DNA of 46,616 nt from a virus, in the IMG/VR virus record IMGVR_UViG_3300020060_000013, positions 1-46,616 of that record; one strand, 5' to 3'. The translations under genes were made by a program, and so were the position numbers. The notes beneath the pieces were generated by a model that saw nothing but the letters and a program-made list of their open reading frames with translations, had not been told where the DNA came from and did not search any database. Positions 22,566 to 30,347 of this stretch are shown here, piece by piece. The stretch's first letter is position 1. Each line of letters opens with the position of its first letter.

Positions 22566-23678
22566 CTATAGTTCGATTCCATTGCGCTTCATGTCGGCCC
22601 TGTGATCCGCGTAAGGATCGCGGTACTTGAACATCTCGTCTCGATAGAACTCCCAGTCGTCACCTTGTTCCTCAAGCTGGCACAGGTCAAATATCTGACA
22701 CCGCTCGCATTCGTGGGTAGGAGTCTTGGTGATTGGAACTTCGCCATTACGGACGAGCTCCATTTGGATCGCCTCTTCTTGCACTCGCCGCGCTTGCTTG
22801 ACATTCTGCGTTTCACTACGTGGGCTCTCGTAGCGTTCGAATCGCTTAGCTGGCTGCCGTTTGCTGACAGTGCCCGGATAGTCCGGTCCGAACTTCTTGA
22901 GCTCCGCTGCCGTCGGTTTGTTCAGCGCCTCCCCGGCTGCGTTGGTGGGGCGAGGGTCGGCAGGACTCTTCTTGGCGTAGCTGAAAATAATGCCGTGAAT
23001 CCGATCCTTCTTCGTAAGGATTCCCTTATGCACCAACACTTCCTTGGCCACCCACGGGTACGTGCCCGCTTGGTCGTTCAGGTCCAGATAGCCCGGACTT
23101 GGGATGGACTTGGCCGTCTTGTGGTCCCACAGCCACAGCCGCTTGTCGGTACGGCGGAACATGAGCGCGTCCCAGGTTCCTGCGTACACCACAATAGTTT
23201 CATCTGGGAAGTCCGGATCAGGCACGTCAATCTGGAAGGTCTGCTCGGTGTGAATGACCTCCCATTCCCGGTCGCCCTTGTAGTAGGCGTGGTACTCCCG
23301 GAGCATCTCCGGGCCAAGCTCGCGAGCCGGAACAAGCTTGACGTCCTTGCCCTTTTCCTCCGCCTTGCGTTGCTCTGCTTCTTCGAGCTCCTCTATATCT
23401 ACGCCAATCTTACGGCCCTGGTCCGTGAGTTCCTGCAGGAACATATCGCTGGCGTCTAGCAGGCTGCCCCGCTTGCGACCGACTGGATAGTAGACCTCCA
23501 TCGCACGATGCCAGGCGCGGCCAACCAGCGCCCAGGTAGGCTCCCGCAATGGGCTGAGACCGTGGTGCCACCGCTGGGACCATAAGAACTGGCAACGTTT
23601 ATAGTCGCCGCGCTCAGAGGTGCGCAACAGCGGTGGCGTCGGCCGAACGTCTTTCACGTCACTCGTTCTCGTCGTCAT
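22566..23678 (-). CDS. Cas4/RecB-like PD-(D/E)XK exonuclease with probable 4Fe-4S cluster, 370 aa
   Basis: The RecB-family order is complete: GRAWHRAME (H57), GTWDAL (D170), WDHKT (D185, K187) and QAGTYPW (Q203-Y207). The Cys arrangement C29 ... C324xxC327xxxxxC333 matches the iron-sulphur staple of AddB and Cas4 nucleases. The enzyme is expected to resect double-strand ends for the Sak4/SSB pathway or to process replication intermediates. The start at ATG 23678 overlaps the upstream HTH gene by 20 bp; a GTG at 23657 is an alternative. Confidence 0.85.
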   Translation of the reverse strand: MTTRTSDVKDVRPTPPLLRTSERGDYKRCQFLWSQRWHHGLSPLREPTWALVGRAWHRAMEVYYPVGRKRGSLLDASDMFLQELTDQGRKIGVDIEELEEAEQRKAEEKGKDVKLVPARELGPEMLREYHAYYKGDREWEVIHTEQTFQIDVPDPDFPDETIVVYAGTWDALMFRRTDKRLWLWDHKTAKSIPSPGYLDLNDQAGTYPWVAKEVLVHKGILTKKDRIHGIIFSYAKKSPADPRPTNAAGEALNKPTAAELKKFGPDYPGTVSKRQPAKRFERYESPRSETQNVKQARRVQEEAIQMELVRNGEVPITKTPTHECERCQIFDLCQLEEQGDDWEFYRDEMFKYRDPYADHRADMKRNGIEL

Positions 23679-23931
23679 CGGCGAGCCGCTTCTTGACCTC
23701 CATGATCGCGTTGGTCAGCTTATGGCTGCGCACGTCCACGACCATGATGTCGCTGGCGCGGAGTTCCTCGGAGTCAGCCGGACCCTCATCATTGAGCTGC
23801 TTGACCAGCTTGCTGATGGCGCGCTGCACCGTCGTGGCGCTGACCTCCGTGACGTCCGCGAGGGCGTCGGGCTTGTTACCGTGTTCCTTGTACGCCCAGG
23901 TGATCTCGTACGGGTACGTTCGGTTGCTCAT
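23659..23931 (-). CDS. HTH domain protein, 90 aa
   Basis: The ATG at 23931 (M-S-N-R-T-Y-P-Y) follows AAAGGCAGGCAGCC. Residues 20-45 (ALADVTEVSATTVQRAISKL, VKQL) form an HTH of the replication/segregation kind, with a beta-like stretch and an acidic tail (DDDENE). A transcription factor or DNA-binding accessory is likely. Longer frames upstream are low complexity. Confidence 0.65.
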   Translation of the reverse strand: MSNRTYPYEITWAYKEHGNKPDALADVTEVSATTVQRAISKLVKQLNDEGPADSEELRASDIMVVDVRSHKLTNAIMEVKKRLADDDENE

Positions 23932-24041
23932 GGCTGCCTGCCTTTCGTTGAAGCCCTTCGAGACGAAGGGGGCCACCGTCAACCCGGTCGGGGTTAGGTT
24001 GACGATGACCCTCACCGCTCGCTGGGGGAAAGCGGCTCAGC

Positions 24042-24629
24042 TTAGAAAACCTCGGCCTCCGCGTCCGGGGCCACCGCGCCGCGCCGACGCCGGGACCGTG
24101 CCGGAGCAGCCTTGGCCTCGGTCTCCTCCGGAGCTGCCACTGCCGCCCGACGCCGGGAAGCCTTCGCGGGGGTCGTCTCCGCCTCCTCGGCTTCCGACTC
24201 GGCGGCCTTGGCCCGACCACGCCGCGCGCGGGGCTTGGCGGTCTCCTCGGCCTCTTCGGCATCTTCCTCGGTGGCCGGAGCAGCCTTGCGCCGCCGGGAA
24301 CGCTTCGGGGCATCCTCGTCTTCGGTGGCCGACTCCGCACGTGCCTTGGCCCGCTCCGCCTTGGCAGCGGCAGCCTCCTCGCGCTCCGAAGCCAGCTCGT
24401 CCCGGTACTCCTGGTACTCGTCGGACTTGCGGAACTCGGTGCGCTTGCTGGTGAAGATGACGCACTGCCGCGCGGTGACCTTGGCGTCGTAGTTGGTGTT
24501 GAAGTACTCCGCCATGAGCTCGTGCAGCTCGTTGGGCTCCTTGAGTGTGCCGACGCCGTCGTCCTCGTCCTCCGGCTCTTCGGGCTTCGCAGCCTTCGTG
24601 CCGCGTCGCGCCTTCGCTGCGGTGACCAT
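24042..24629 (-). CDS. Low-complexity basic/acidic protein resembling histone-like tails, 195 aa
   Basis: The N-terminal 90 residues include an ordered part (ELHELMAEYFNTNYDAKVTA, CVIFTSKRTEFRKSDEYQEY) and a charged helix. The second half repeats Arg-rich clusters in an Ala/Glu/Pro background (KRSRRRKAAPA, RARRGRAKA, ASRRRAAVA, RSRRRRGA) and ends DAEAEVF. This is reminiscent of actinobacterial HU/Lsr2-like chromatin proteins and their tails; DNA or nucleoid binding is inference. GCAAGGAGCACACC precedes the ATG. Confidence 0.65.
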   Translation of the reverse strand: MVTAAKARRGTKAAKPEEPEDEDDGVGTLKEPNELHELMAEYFNTNYDAKVTARQCVIFTSKRTEFRKSDEYQEYRDELASEREEAAAAKAERAKARAESATEDEDAPKRSRRRKAAPATEEDAEEAEETAKPRARRGRAKAAESEAEEAETTPAKASRRRAAVAAPEETEAKAAPARSRRRRGAVAPDAEAEVF

Positions 24630-24664
24630 GGTGTGCTCCTTGCGTTGGGATCCTGTGCCGGTTT

Positions 24665-24693
24665 GAACTAGACCGGGTTCACTCTGGCGTAAA
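24665..24693 (-). promoter_or_regulatory. Weak promoter candidate within an inverted repeat
   Basis: On the minus strand TTTACG (24688-24693), 17 bp and TAGTTC (24665-24670) lie upstream of the gene at 24629. The -10 sits inside CCGGT-N9-ACCGG (24658-24676), which could be an operator. Only weak similarity to consensus. Confidence 0.3.
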
Positions 24694-24715
24694 CGCTACT
24701 TGAATCGCAAGACGT

Positions 24716-24970
24716 TCACTCTTCGAAATCGTCGTTTCGGCTTTCCAGAATACGCCTTCTCGCCCCTCGCGGTACGCGTCGCTGTAGCTTCAGATAGCTC
24801 ACCACTGGTGTTGTTGCCTCGACGTGTTCGAAGGCCTCCTGGTTGCGCCTCTGGGCCAGGCTGCGGGGTGCCGTAGGCGGGGGAGTCGCGGCTTTCTGCC
24901 AGGTGCGCCAAGCCAACCAAATCATCACTTCGAAGAATGCCAGCAAACCCATTCCGAAAAGAATTTCCAT
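24716..24970 (-). CDS. Small membrane protein, 84 aa
   Basis: One hydrophobic helix at residues 2-22 (ILFGMGLLAFFEVMIWLAW) is followed by a basic, Pro/Arg-rich cytoplasmic tail (RTWQKAATPPPTAPRSLAQR) and a terminal ESRNDDFEE. GGAGGGCGACTGAA precedes the ATG, 1 bp after the stop of the upstream 59-codon gene. Function unknown. Confidence 0.65.
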   Translation of the reverse strand: MEILFGMGLLAFFEVMIWLAWRTWQKAATPPPTAPRSLAQRRNQEAFEHVEATTPVVSYLKLQRRVPRGARRRILESRNDDFEE

Positions 24971-24971
24971 T

Positions 24972-25151
24972 TCAGTCGCCCTCCGTCTTAACTATCTCCC
25001 AGTGCGCCCGACTGACCTCATGGAGAACATGGAGTACTGCGTCATCAATGACAAGAATTCCACTGATCGCATCGTCAACACCCTCAGCACCCACCCACTC
25101 CCCTCTTATCTCTTCATCCGGGTATTGCAAGTTTCGTACCGTGACAATCAT
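24972..25151 (-). CDS. Small protein, 59 aa, unknown function
   Basis: The ATG at 25151 shares its A with the TGA of the helicase gene (TGATG), and the frame is open for 59 codons to TGA 24972-24974. The product is acidic and mixed alpha/beta (MIVTVRNLQYPDEEIRGEW, SGILVIDDAVLHVLHEV). It fills the otherwise empty 181-bp gap between two genes. No function can be given. Confidence 0.65.
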   Translation of the reverse strand: MIVTVRNLQYPDEEIRGEWVGAEGVDDAISGILVIDDAVLHVLHEVSRAHWEIVKTEGD

Positions 25152-27196
25152 CAGAGCGCCTCTTCTAGGGATTCACTCATGAGTGCTTTCAGGTCCGCAA
25201 CACCTCGGCGTCCATCCAGAATAGCGTGCTGCAACCTACGCCGGAACTCCACGTTGTGCGCGGCCACGTAATCGAGAGTGCCCTCTGTGCGGTAGTAGAA
25301 GATGATGACTTTGTGCACCCTACTGGCGCGGTGGATGCGATCTTCGAGCTGCTCGTTAACGCCAGGGTCCGGGTCCTCATCCATGATGTGCATCTCGTCA
25401 GCCGCGTCCAGGTTGATACTCACACCGCCCGCCTTTGTGTTGATGAGCAAAACCCGCTCCGGACCGAGATCTTCCTGCCATCGGTTCATGATAGCGGCTC
25501 GCTTGTCCTCACTTACTTGCCCGTCGATGCGCAAGAACCTCACCCCGTCCTTCCGCAGCATGGCCTCGGTGACGTCCAGGAACTCGTTGAAACGACTGGC
25601 AATAACTAGCTTCTCGCCGGGTAGCCCATCGATGATCCCCCGGGCGTCTAGGTTCTCCCACAACCGATCCAGCTTGCCGCTGTCCTGCGTGAACTGCACC
25701 TTACCCGCGCTGCCTTTCGTAATGGCGCCGAGCGAGATTTGCTGGCTGCGGAGGGCCAAGGCGAGGTGGCCATTGGCCATGACAATGCCGCCGGGGGTAG
25801 TTATCTCCGCGTATGTGGCTAGTTCCTCATACTGCTTCTTCTGCGCTGGCGTGAGGTCGCACACCACCTCCGAGTACGTCTTCGGCGGCAGTTCTTTCAT
25901 CACCTCTTCTTTGGTGCGCCGTAACACGCGCGGTCCCAAGCTGGCCAACAACCGCTCCCAGGCTTCGGTCTCCTCCCCAGGAGTAGCGTCCGCGCGCAGC
26001 CCCTTAGGCCCCCTGATCTCCTTGGCGGTATCTCCTCTCCAATTTATTTGCTTCTCCTCTACTTCTAAGACATCTATGGCCCATTTCCAAAACGAGGTAT
26101 ACTCGTCCGGCCACAACCAATGCAGGGTTCCGAATAAGCCCTGAACGCGTCCGCCCTTGCCGAAGGGCGTGCCGCTCAATGCGTAGCGCCTGCGGTCTGG
26201 CCGCTCCGGCAGTAGCCGAAGCCCTTTGCCCATAAGGTTTCCCTTAGAGATAGTCAGGCTGCCCAACAGCTTATGGCTCTCGTCCAGCACCGTCCAGGCC
26301 CAGCCGCCCGGCACGTAGAACAACTCCGGGAATACGAAGCCCACCGGAACCTGGTCCTTCTTGCGCTTCTTGGCGTCTTTGACTACCTCCCAGAAATACT
26401 TCATCTCCTCCGGGGTGTTGTGGTGGATGTTGCACGCGAAGGTGGGGCTGCGGTGCCGCTGCGAGCACATGCCACCGATCTTGTTACCGCTCTTCATCGT
26501 GTAGCACGGGTCGCCCAGTTCAACGCGTAGCATCTCGCTGACCACCACAACGATGCGTAGGCGATGCGGGTCTTCATGTACGTGCTTGGTGAACAGAGCG
26601 AGCATGCGCTCTCGCCGTTCTCGGGTCCCCCGACACAGGTACACCGGGACGCCCCTCAGATGCCTTCTAGCTTCCATACCCCACACGCTGCGCACACTGG
26701 ACTTGGGACACACCACCAACACTGGGCCACGCACGTCCGCTTCGAGCATGGCAGCCAACGTCTCCGGTGTCTTGCCCACGCCAGGCTTGTCACCCACCAG
26801 GCCAGCGCCTCGGTAACCACGTGCGATCCACTGCGCGCCGCTGCGCTGGTAGCCACGTAGCCAGTCAGCGAACGCCCGGGGTACCCGCGTCAGTCCGGCA
26901 TCGTGCACGCTGGCTAGCTCGGCTTGCGTGGCTGCTTCTCGGGCTGCGGTGCGATACCAGGTGGCAAGGTCTTCGCGCACACGCAAACGCTCCCCGAATT
27001 CCCTCCGCAGCGCGACGCAGGTGTCAACGCTGAGCGGGTAATGCCAGTACTTCACGCCGTCCTTTTTGTGGAAACGGCCGCCATGTACGCGCTTGCTGGC
27101 TGCCACCATGAATTCGAAATCGTTCCTGGCCTCGTGCGTGAACACTACAATGCGTGAATCGCCTTTGTGCCCGAGCCGCGCCTCTGCCCAACCCAT
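25151..27196 (-). CDS. SNF2/SWI2-type DNA helicase/translocase, 681 aa
   Basis: Superfamily 2 motifs are in order: Q-rich/W region (YQRSGAQWIARG), motif I GDKPGVGKT (135-143), Ia LVVCPKSSVRSVW, motif II VLDESH (DExH with Ser), motif III YALSGTPFG, then the C-terminal lobe with LVIASRFNEFLDVTEAML, VRFLRIDGQVSEDKRA, and motif V-VI LINTKAGGVSINL...QLEDRIHRASR. The family translocates on dsDNA and remodels or restarts forks. The N-terminal 110 residues (KRVHGGRFHKKDGVKYW) resemble the HARP-like region of annealing helicases. The start has GAAGGG. It overlaps the next gene by TGATG. Confidence 0.9.
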   Translation of the reverse strand: MGWAEARLGHKGDSRIVVFTHEARNDFEFMVAASKRVHGGRFHKKDGVKYWHYPLSVDTCVALRREFGERLRVREDLATWYRTAAREAATQAELASVHDAGLTRVPRAFADWLRGYQRSGAQWIARGYRGAGLVGDKPGVGKTPETLAAMLEADVRGPVLVVCPKSSVRSVWGMEARRHLRGVPVYLCRGTRERRERMLALFTKHVHEDPHRLRIVVVVSEMLRVELGDPCYTMKSGNKIGGMCSQRHRSPTFACNIHHNTPEEMKYFWEVVKDAKKRKKDQVPVGFVFPELFYVPGGWAWTVLDESHKLLGSLTISKGNLMGKGLRLLPERPDRRRYALSGTPFGKGGRVQGLFGTLHWLWPDEYTSFWKWAIDVLEVEEKQINWRGDTAKEIRGPKGLRADATPGEETEAWERLLASLGPRVLRRTKEEVMKELPPKTYSEVVCDLTPAQKKQYEELATYAEITTPGGIVMANGHLALALRSQQISLGAITKGSAGKVQFTQDSGKLDRLWENLDARGIIDGLPGEKLVIASRFNEFLDVTEAMLRKDGVRFLRIDGQVSEDKRAAIMNRWQEDLGPERVLLINTKAGGVSINLDAADEMHIMDEDPDPGVNEQLEDRIHRASRVHKVIIFYYRTEGTLDYVAAHNVEFRRRLQHAILDGRRGVADLKALMSESLEEAL

Positions 27197-27199
27197 TGC

Positions 27200-27481
27200 T
27201 CACCCTTCGAAGCGATTGCCCCAGCGACGCATTATCCAGACGTACGCCTTCGTGTTGGCCGTGAACCACAGCAGCATTCTATGCCGCTTAGTGATGCGCT
27301 CGAACTCCACTCGGCCCTTACCTAGAATCTCTTGGCGCCACACGACCCAGTGCTGCCCGCACACATCGCAGGTGACCACTGAGCCGTTTCCGAGGTCCTC
27401 CAAAAGAATAGCTCTGATCATCCTGAGAGGATCAATCTGAACTTCGCATTGATGATGAACGGAACGGTTGGTGATCCTCAC
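27200..27481 (-). CDS. Hypothetical protein with CxxC, 93 aa
   Basis: The GTG at 27481 overlaps the stop of the zinc-ribbon gene as GTGA (27478-27481); the longer upstream frame lies over that gene. The protein carries VVTCDVCGQHWVVW, a possible zinc site, and a basic Trp-rich end (TKRHRMLLWFTANTKAYVWI). It ends 3 bp before the helicase start. Function unknown. Confidence 0.55.
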   Translation of the reverse strand: MRITNRSVHHQCEVQIDPLRMIRAILLEDLGNGSVVTCDVCGQHWVVWRQEILGKGRVEFERITKRHRMLLWFTANTKAYVWIMRRWGNRFEG

Positions 27482-27648
27482 TTCTCTTCGCCTTTCTTCC
27501 GACACGGCAACGTGTGCTGAATGCGGCTGACCACGCCACCAAGAACATCGAAGCCAGAAACGGTTACCCGGTCGTGCAGCGCGAAGGGCTTGCCGCACGT
27601 GGCGCACTTACCAGCGGGCTGCCGCGTTATCTCACCGCGTATCTGCAT
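27478..27648 (-). CDS. Zinc-ribbon-like small protein, 56 aa
   Basis: The ATG at 27648 shares its A with the TGA of the upstream gene (TGATG). The 56-residue product contains KCATCGKPF and, near the end, a His/Cys pair (HTLPC), as expected for a small treble-clef or zinc-ribbon. The coding frame is coupled on both sides. Function unknown. Confidence 0.6.
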   Translation of the reverse strand: MQIRGEITRQPAGKCATCGKPFALHDRVTVSGFDVLGGVVSRIQHTLPCRKKGEEK

Positions 27649-28604
27649 CACACACCTACTCTCGTGATGCGGTTGACGTACACCGACCGGATAGGGCCGC
27701 TCTTAGCAATGCTGAGGAGCGGGTCTACCATTAACTGAGCGGCGTCAACTTGCTCGAAGAATTCGACGTACGGGCCGAGCGGACCGAGCTTGTACTTGAC
27801 CAAGCGGGGGTTATCGTGCACATAGGCTTCCTGAGCGCTGGTGATGATGCCGTGCCTGCCCTCGAGCCTCGCTACCCAGTGGATCATCTGACCGGTGATC
27901 CGTTTGATAATTTCTACCTCGGTGGCATCTTCCGAAAAGTATGGCCTACCAAGATTTTCCATCGCGCGCGCCTCACGGGTGACCTTGGATTCCCGCTGGC
28001 CGCGTTCACCGAGATAGGTCTTACCCCACGCGGCCCGCCACACGCGCCGCGCAAAAGCGCTGCCCTTGCGACCCTGCTTGTTACTAGCACCGCTACCTGG
28101 CAAGCCCAGCTCATGCCCTACGCGCCACCAGGCGTCGCCGCGCTCTCGCAGCTTGCGCACCTCGACTGCCAGATCGTAGACATAGTCGTCGGTGCACTTC
28201 GAGTCCCGTTCATCAGCCCATAGATCACCCTCGCCAACATCATCCACACCCCGTGCGATCACCAACTTATCGATCGTCTCCTCGACCTGTTGTAGAAGGC
28301 GCTTCTGGGCCGCGTCCCGACTGGCGATGGCTGCAGGACGAGTCGGGGAGGGTGTTGCCGGCCTCTCTGTATCGTAGCCCGTACAGGCACAAAGCTCGAT
28401 GTCCTCGATGCCGGTTGCTTCGCCGTCGGGGTCAACCTCTTCGAGAAGGTGATCGTCTTCCCACTCTAGGTCCAGCTTGACCGTTGCCTTGCTAGCCGAC
28501 GGGTTGACTGCTAGCTCAACGCGTATCTGAGCGCACCCAACCTTGTGCACGACCCAGCCTGGCTCATCAAGGCCAAGGTCGACCAACGTGTATCGCTTCA
28601 ACAT
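27648..28604 (-). CDS. Putative DNA-binding protein, 318 aa
   Basis: The N-terminal third is beta-rich (VVHKVGCAQIRVELAVNPSA, KATVKLDLEWEDD). Residues about 150-200 (RERGDAWWRVGHELGLPGSG, ASNKQGRKGSAFARRVWRAA) look like an HTH of the kind found in actinobacterial proteins that recognise repeated sequence. The C-terminus (FEQVDAAQLMVDPLLSIAKS) is helical. The family is not identified. The ATG follows GGTAGGGCAGCAGC. Confidence 0.5.
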   Translation of the reverse strand: MLKRYTLVDLGLDEPGWVVHKVGCAQIRVELAVNPSASKATVKLDLEWEDDHLLEEVDPDGEATGIEDIELCACTGYDTERPATPSPTRPAAIASRDAAQKRLLQQVEETIDKLVIARGVDDVGEGDLWADERDSKCTDDYVYDLAVEVRKLRERGDAWWRVGHELGLPGSGASNKQGRKGSAFARRVWRAAWGKTYLGERGQRESKVTREARAMENLGRPYFSEDATEVEIIKRITGQMIHWVARLEGRHGIITSAQEAYVHDNPRLVKYKLGPLGPYVEFFEQVDAAQLMVDPLLSIAKSGPIRSVYVNRITRVGV

Positions 28605-28620
28605 GCTGCTGCCCTACCGC

Positions 28621-28914
28621 TCAGTCTTCGTTGGCGTCGTCGTAACGGCGCTGGGCCTCGTGGCGCACTGCCGGCACGCTGACGTCGTAGGGGTTCTGGA
28701 TCACCGCGATGGCGTAGGCCAGCCCTTGTGCCTGCCCACGCAGCTCGCCGTACTTCATCTGCTTGTCGGCTATCTCCTGCGGGTGTTGCGCACCCCACTG
28801 CTTCGGCACGCGTGGGCGGCCCTCGCTCATGAGCTGGTCGTACACGCTGTCCAGCTCTTCCCAGATGATCTCGAGGATGCTCTTGCCCGCGTGCTGCGGT
28901 GTGATGTCTGCCAT
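28621..28914 (-). CDS. Hypothetical protein, 97 aa
   Basis: A soluble helical protein (KSILEIIWEELDSVYDQLMS, EIADKQMKYGELRGQAQGLA) with a TGAGAGGCAGCC ribosome site. It lies after a 157-bp structured gap that could be its leader. No family recognised. Confidence 0.6.
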   Translation of the reverse strand: MADITPQHAGKSILEIIWEELDSVYDQLMSEGRPRVPKQWGAQHPQEIADKQMKYGELRGQAQGLAYAIAVIQNPYDVSVPAVRHEAQRRYDDANED

Positions 28915-28964
28915 GGCTGCCTCTCAGATGCGCTGTGCCTCGATAGCGTAGCGGTTCGGTAGTT

Positions 28965-29055
28965 GGGGTGCCCGCGCGGCCCCTGTCGGCCCAGCGTGGC
29001 GGCCAGCCGCCCGTACGCTAGCTTCGATCGTACTTGTGGCGTACACGGGCACCCC
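28965..29055 (-). ncRNA. Candidate structured RNA/leader enclosed by a 10-bp stem
   Basis: GGGGTGCCCG (28965-28974) pairs perfectly with CGGGCACCCC (29046-29055). The 71 bases between hold GGCGG-CCAG-CCGCC (28998-29011) and GTACG-N11-CGTAC (29013-29033), plus a weaker GGCC/GGCC stem around 28978-28992. The whole could fold as a multibranched RNA of about 91 nt on either strand. It lies in the gap 28915-29071, just before the 97-aa gene. It has no tRNA T-arm or anticodon arm, and I recognise no known family. Confidence 0.45.
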
Positions 29056-29071
29056 TAAGGTCGGGCGACGG

Positions 29072-29221
29072 CTAAAGGCGGTCGCTGTACTTCCAATAAT
29101 CAGCTTCGCGGTCGTACTGCACTTCGGTCACCCCGTCGTACTCCGCAGCGTGCGCGTCGCACAACGTGGTCGGGTCGGAGGGCTCTTCTGCGTTGGGGTC
29201 AACACACCAGCAACACTTCAT
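29072..29221 (-). CDS. Cys-rich small protein, 49 aa
   Basis: The ATG at 29221 follows GAGAGGCAAGATC and the frame ends with TAG at 29072-29074. The product begins M-K-C-C-W-C-V-D-P and has a further Cys/His pair (LCDAHAAEY), a layout that could bind zinc. The C-terminus is acidic and aromatic (DREADYWKYSDRL). Function unknown. Confidence 0.6.
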   Translation of the reverse strand: MKCCWCVDPNAEEPSDPTTLCDAHAAEYDGVTEVQYDREADYWKYSDRL

Positions 29222-29285
29222 GATCTTGCCTCTCGTGGAACCGGCGACCCGACCAAGGAGGAATCAAGAACGGGTCGCCGGGGTC

Positions 29286-29792
29286 TTACTTGTTACGGCA
29301 CACTGGGCCGATACCCAGTGAGATCGATTCGGGGTCGGTGAGCGTGCGGTTGCACGCGTAGCAGTTGCCCAGTTCGCTGGCGTACAGCTTGGCCGCGCCC
29401 ACGGGGTCGTTGGAAATCTTGGCCAGCACACTGACCAGACTGCGCGGGTCACGCACGGGGTGGTAGTCATCACTAGCCTGCGCGTCGACGAACACCTTGC
29501 CTGCCCACTTGCCCTTGCCGAGCTGCTTCACGCGGTAGAACTTCGCCATGTAACCAGCCGGGCCACCCTCACCCACAACCGCGAAGTAACCGATCTTGTC
29601 GCCGCCGTGATGCCACGGCAAGTACTTGGCCACCTCGCGCCGCAAGTTGTTGACCAACTCCCAGTCGGGGCTGACGCCCACCGGGACCGCTGTCGGCCGT
29701 TCTGTGGTGATCACAGTGCCAGCCTGCTCGTAGCAAGCGCGCACGTGGTTGACGCTGACGCCGGTTGCTTTGCACTTACCGCACGTTGCCAT
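29286..29792 (-). CDS. Phage protein with N- and C-terminal zinc-ribbon-like motifs (DUF6011-like), 168 aa
   Basis: AAGGAGAAGATC precedes ATG 29792. The N-terminus has CGKCKATGVSVNHVRAC, the C-terminus NCYACNRTLTDPESISLGIG with a final PVCRNK. That C-terminal pattern (C-x2-C-x-R-L-T-x-P-x-S-x-x-x-G-I-G-P-x-C) is common in actinophage proteins of DUF6011 type. The middle is a mixed domain (DKIGYFAVVGEGGPAGYMAK). The promoter-like cassette 29830-29860 lies 38 bp upstream of the start. Confidence 0.65.
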   Translation of the reverse strand: MATCGKCKATGVSVNHVRACYEQAGTVITTERPTAVPVGVSPDWELVNNLRREVAKYLPWHHGGDKIGYFAVVGEGGPAGYMAKFYRVKQLGKGKWAGKVFVDAQASDDYHPVRDPRSLVSVLAKISNDPVGAAKLYASELGNCYACNRTLTDPESISLGIGPVCRNK

Positions 29793-29829
29793 GATCTTCT
29801 CCTTGCCGCTGCCTGCCTGCCGTACACAA

Positions 29830-29860
29830 ACCCTATCGCGTGCTGCTAGCGTCTCGTTAC
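29830..29860 (-). promoter_or_regulatory. Promoter-like cassette GTAACG-N19-TAGGGT
   Basis: On the minus strand GTAACG (29855-29860), 19 bp, TAGGGT (29830-29835), then TGTACGGCAG downstream. The same arrangement occurs at 30505-30535 and 32712-32741 upstream of other small genes. The likely start of transcription gives a short leader to the gene at 29792. The cassette overlaps the end region of no gene; the gap is 29793-29872. Confidence 0.5.
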
Positions 29861-29872
29861 AACTGGAGCAGA

Positions 29873-30277
29873 TCAGCCCACGCGGACCAGATTGCCGTAC
29901 CACTCGGCCGACCACTTGACACCCGAAATCTCGTTGGCGTCCTTGCAGGCCTGGAAAGCAGCGCGCCAGTCCGCCCACACGGCGTTGCCCCGGTTGGCTT
30001 CGAACCACACCAGATAGGCGTCACCATCGGGGATGTCTCGAGCCACCCGCTCGGCGCGGAAGCACGCCTTGCGCGCGGCCTGGATGTCTGCCGGGTACAC
30101 GTACCGAGCGTGCGCCGCGCTGGCCTTCAGGTCGATGTTCAGGCCGCCGCCAGCCGGACCGTAGTTGGGGTCGAACCGGCCTACTGGCTCGACGGAGACC
30201 GTGGCTACCAAGAAACCCACCAGCCCCGCCACAGCGGCGAGGATCAGAACGTTGATCAGGTTGCGCTTCATCATCAT
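29873..30277 (-). CDS. Exported or membrane-anchored protein, 134 aa
   Basis: The N-terminus (MMMKRNLINVLILAAVAGL, VGFLVATVSV) is a signal/anchor helix, followed by a soluble region with several Arg/Trp blocks (AAHARYVYPADIQAARKACF, RAERVARDI, VWFEANRGNAVWADWRAAFQ). No lipobox is clear. AAGGAG precedes three ATGs; the second or third is better spaced. The upstream region has a micro-ORF and two hairpins. Confidence 0.6.
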   Translation of the reverse strand: MMMKRNLINVLILAAVAGLVGFLVATVSVEPVGRFDPNYGPAGGGLNIDLKASAAHARYVYPADIQAARKACFRAERVARDIPDGDAYLVWFEANRGNAVWADWRAAFQACKDANEISGVKWSAEWYGNLVRVG

Positions 30278-30306
30278 TTTCTCCTTGATCTTGAGGCCAT
30301 CTTCAG

Positions 30307-30341
30307 GCGGGTCTCAATCCCCGCTACGGGCCGGAGCCCGT
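30307..30341 (-). promoter_or_regulatory. Tandem hairpins between leader peptide and gene
   Basis: On the minus strand ACGGGC-TCCG-GCCCGT (30326-30341) is directly followed by GCGGG-N8-CCCGC (30307-30324). They lie between the 7-codon reading frame at 30348-30371 and the gene starting at 30277. The layout is like an attenuator, but no U tract is present. Confidence 0.4.
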
Positions 30342-30347
30342 TTCGGC

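Noticed and set aside
28965-29055. tRNA-like element in the 29.0-kb gap
   Set aside because: The size and 7-10-bp outer stem resemble a tRNA, but no T-arm or anticodon arm with the right spacing exists on either strand.
30307-30324. tRNA T-arm resembling GCGGG-N8-CCCGC
   Set aside because: The loop is not TTCRANY and no cloverleaf can be built around it.
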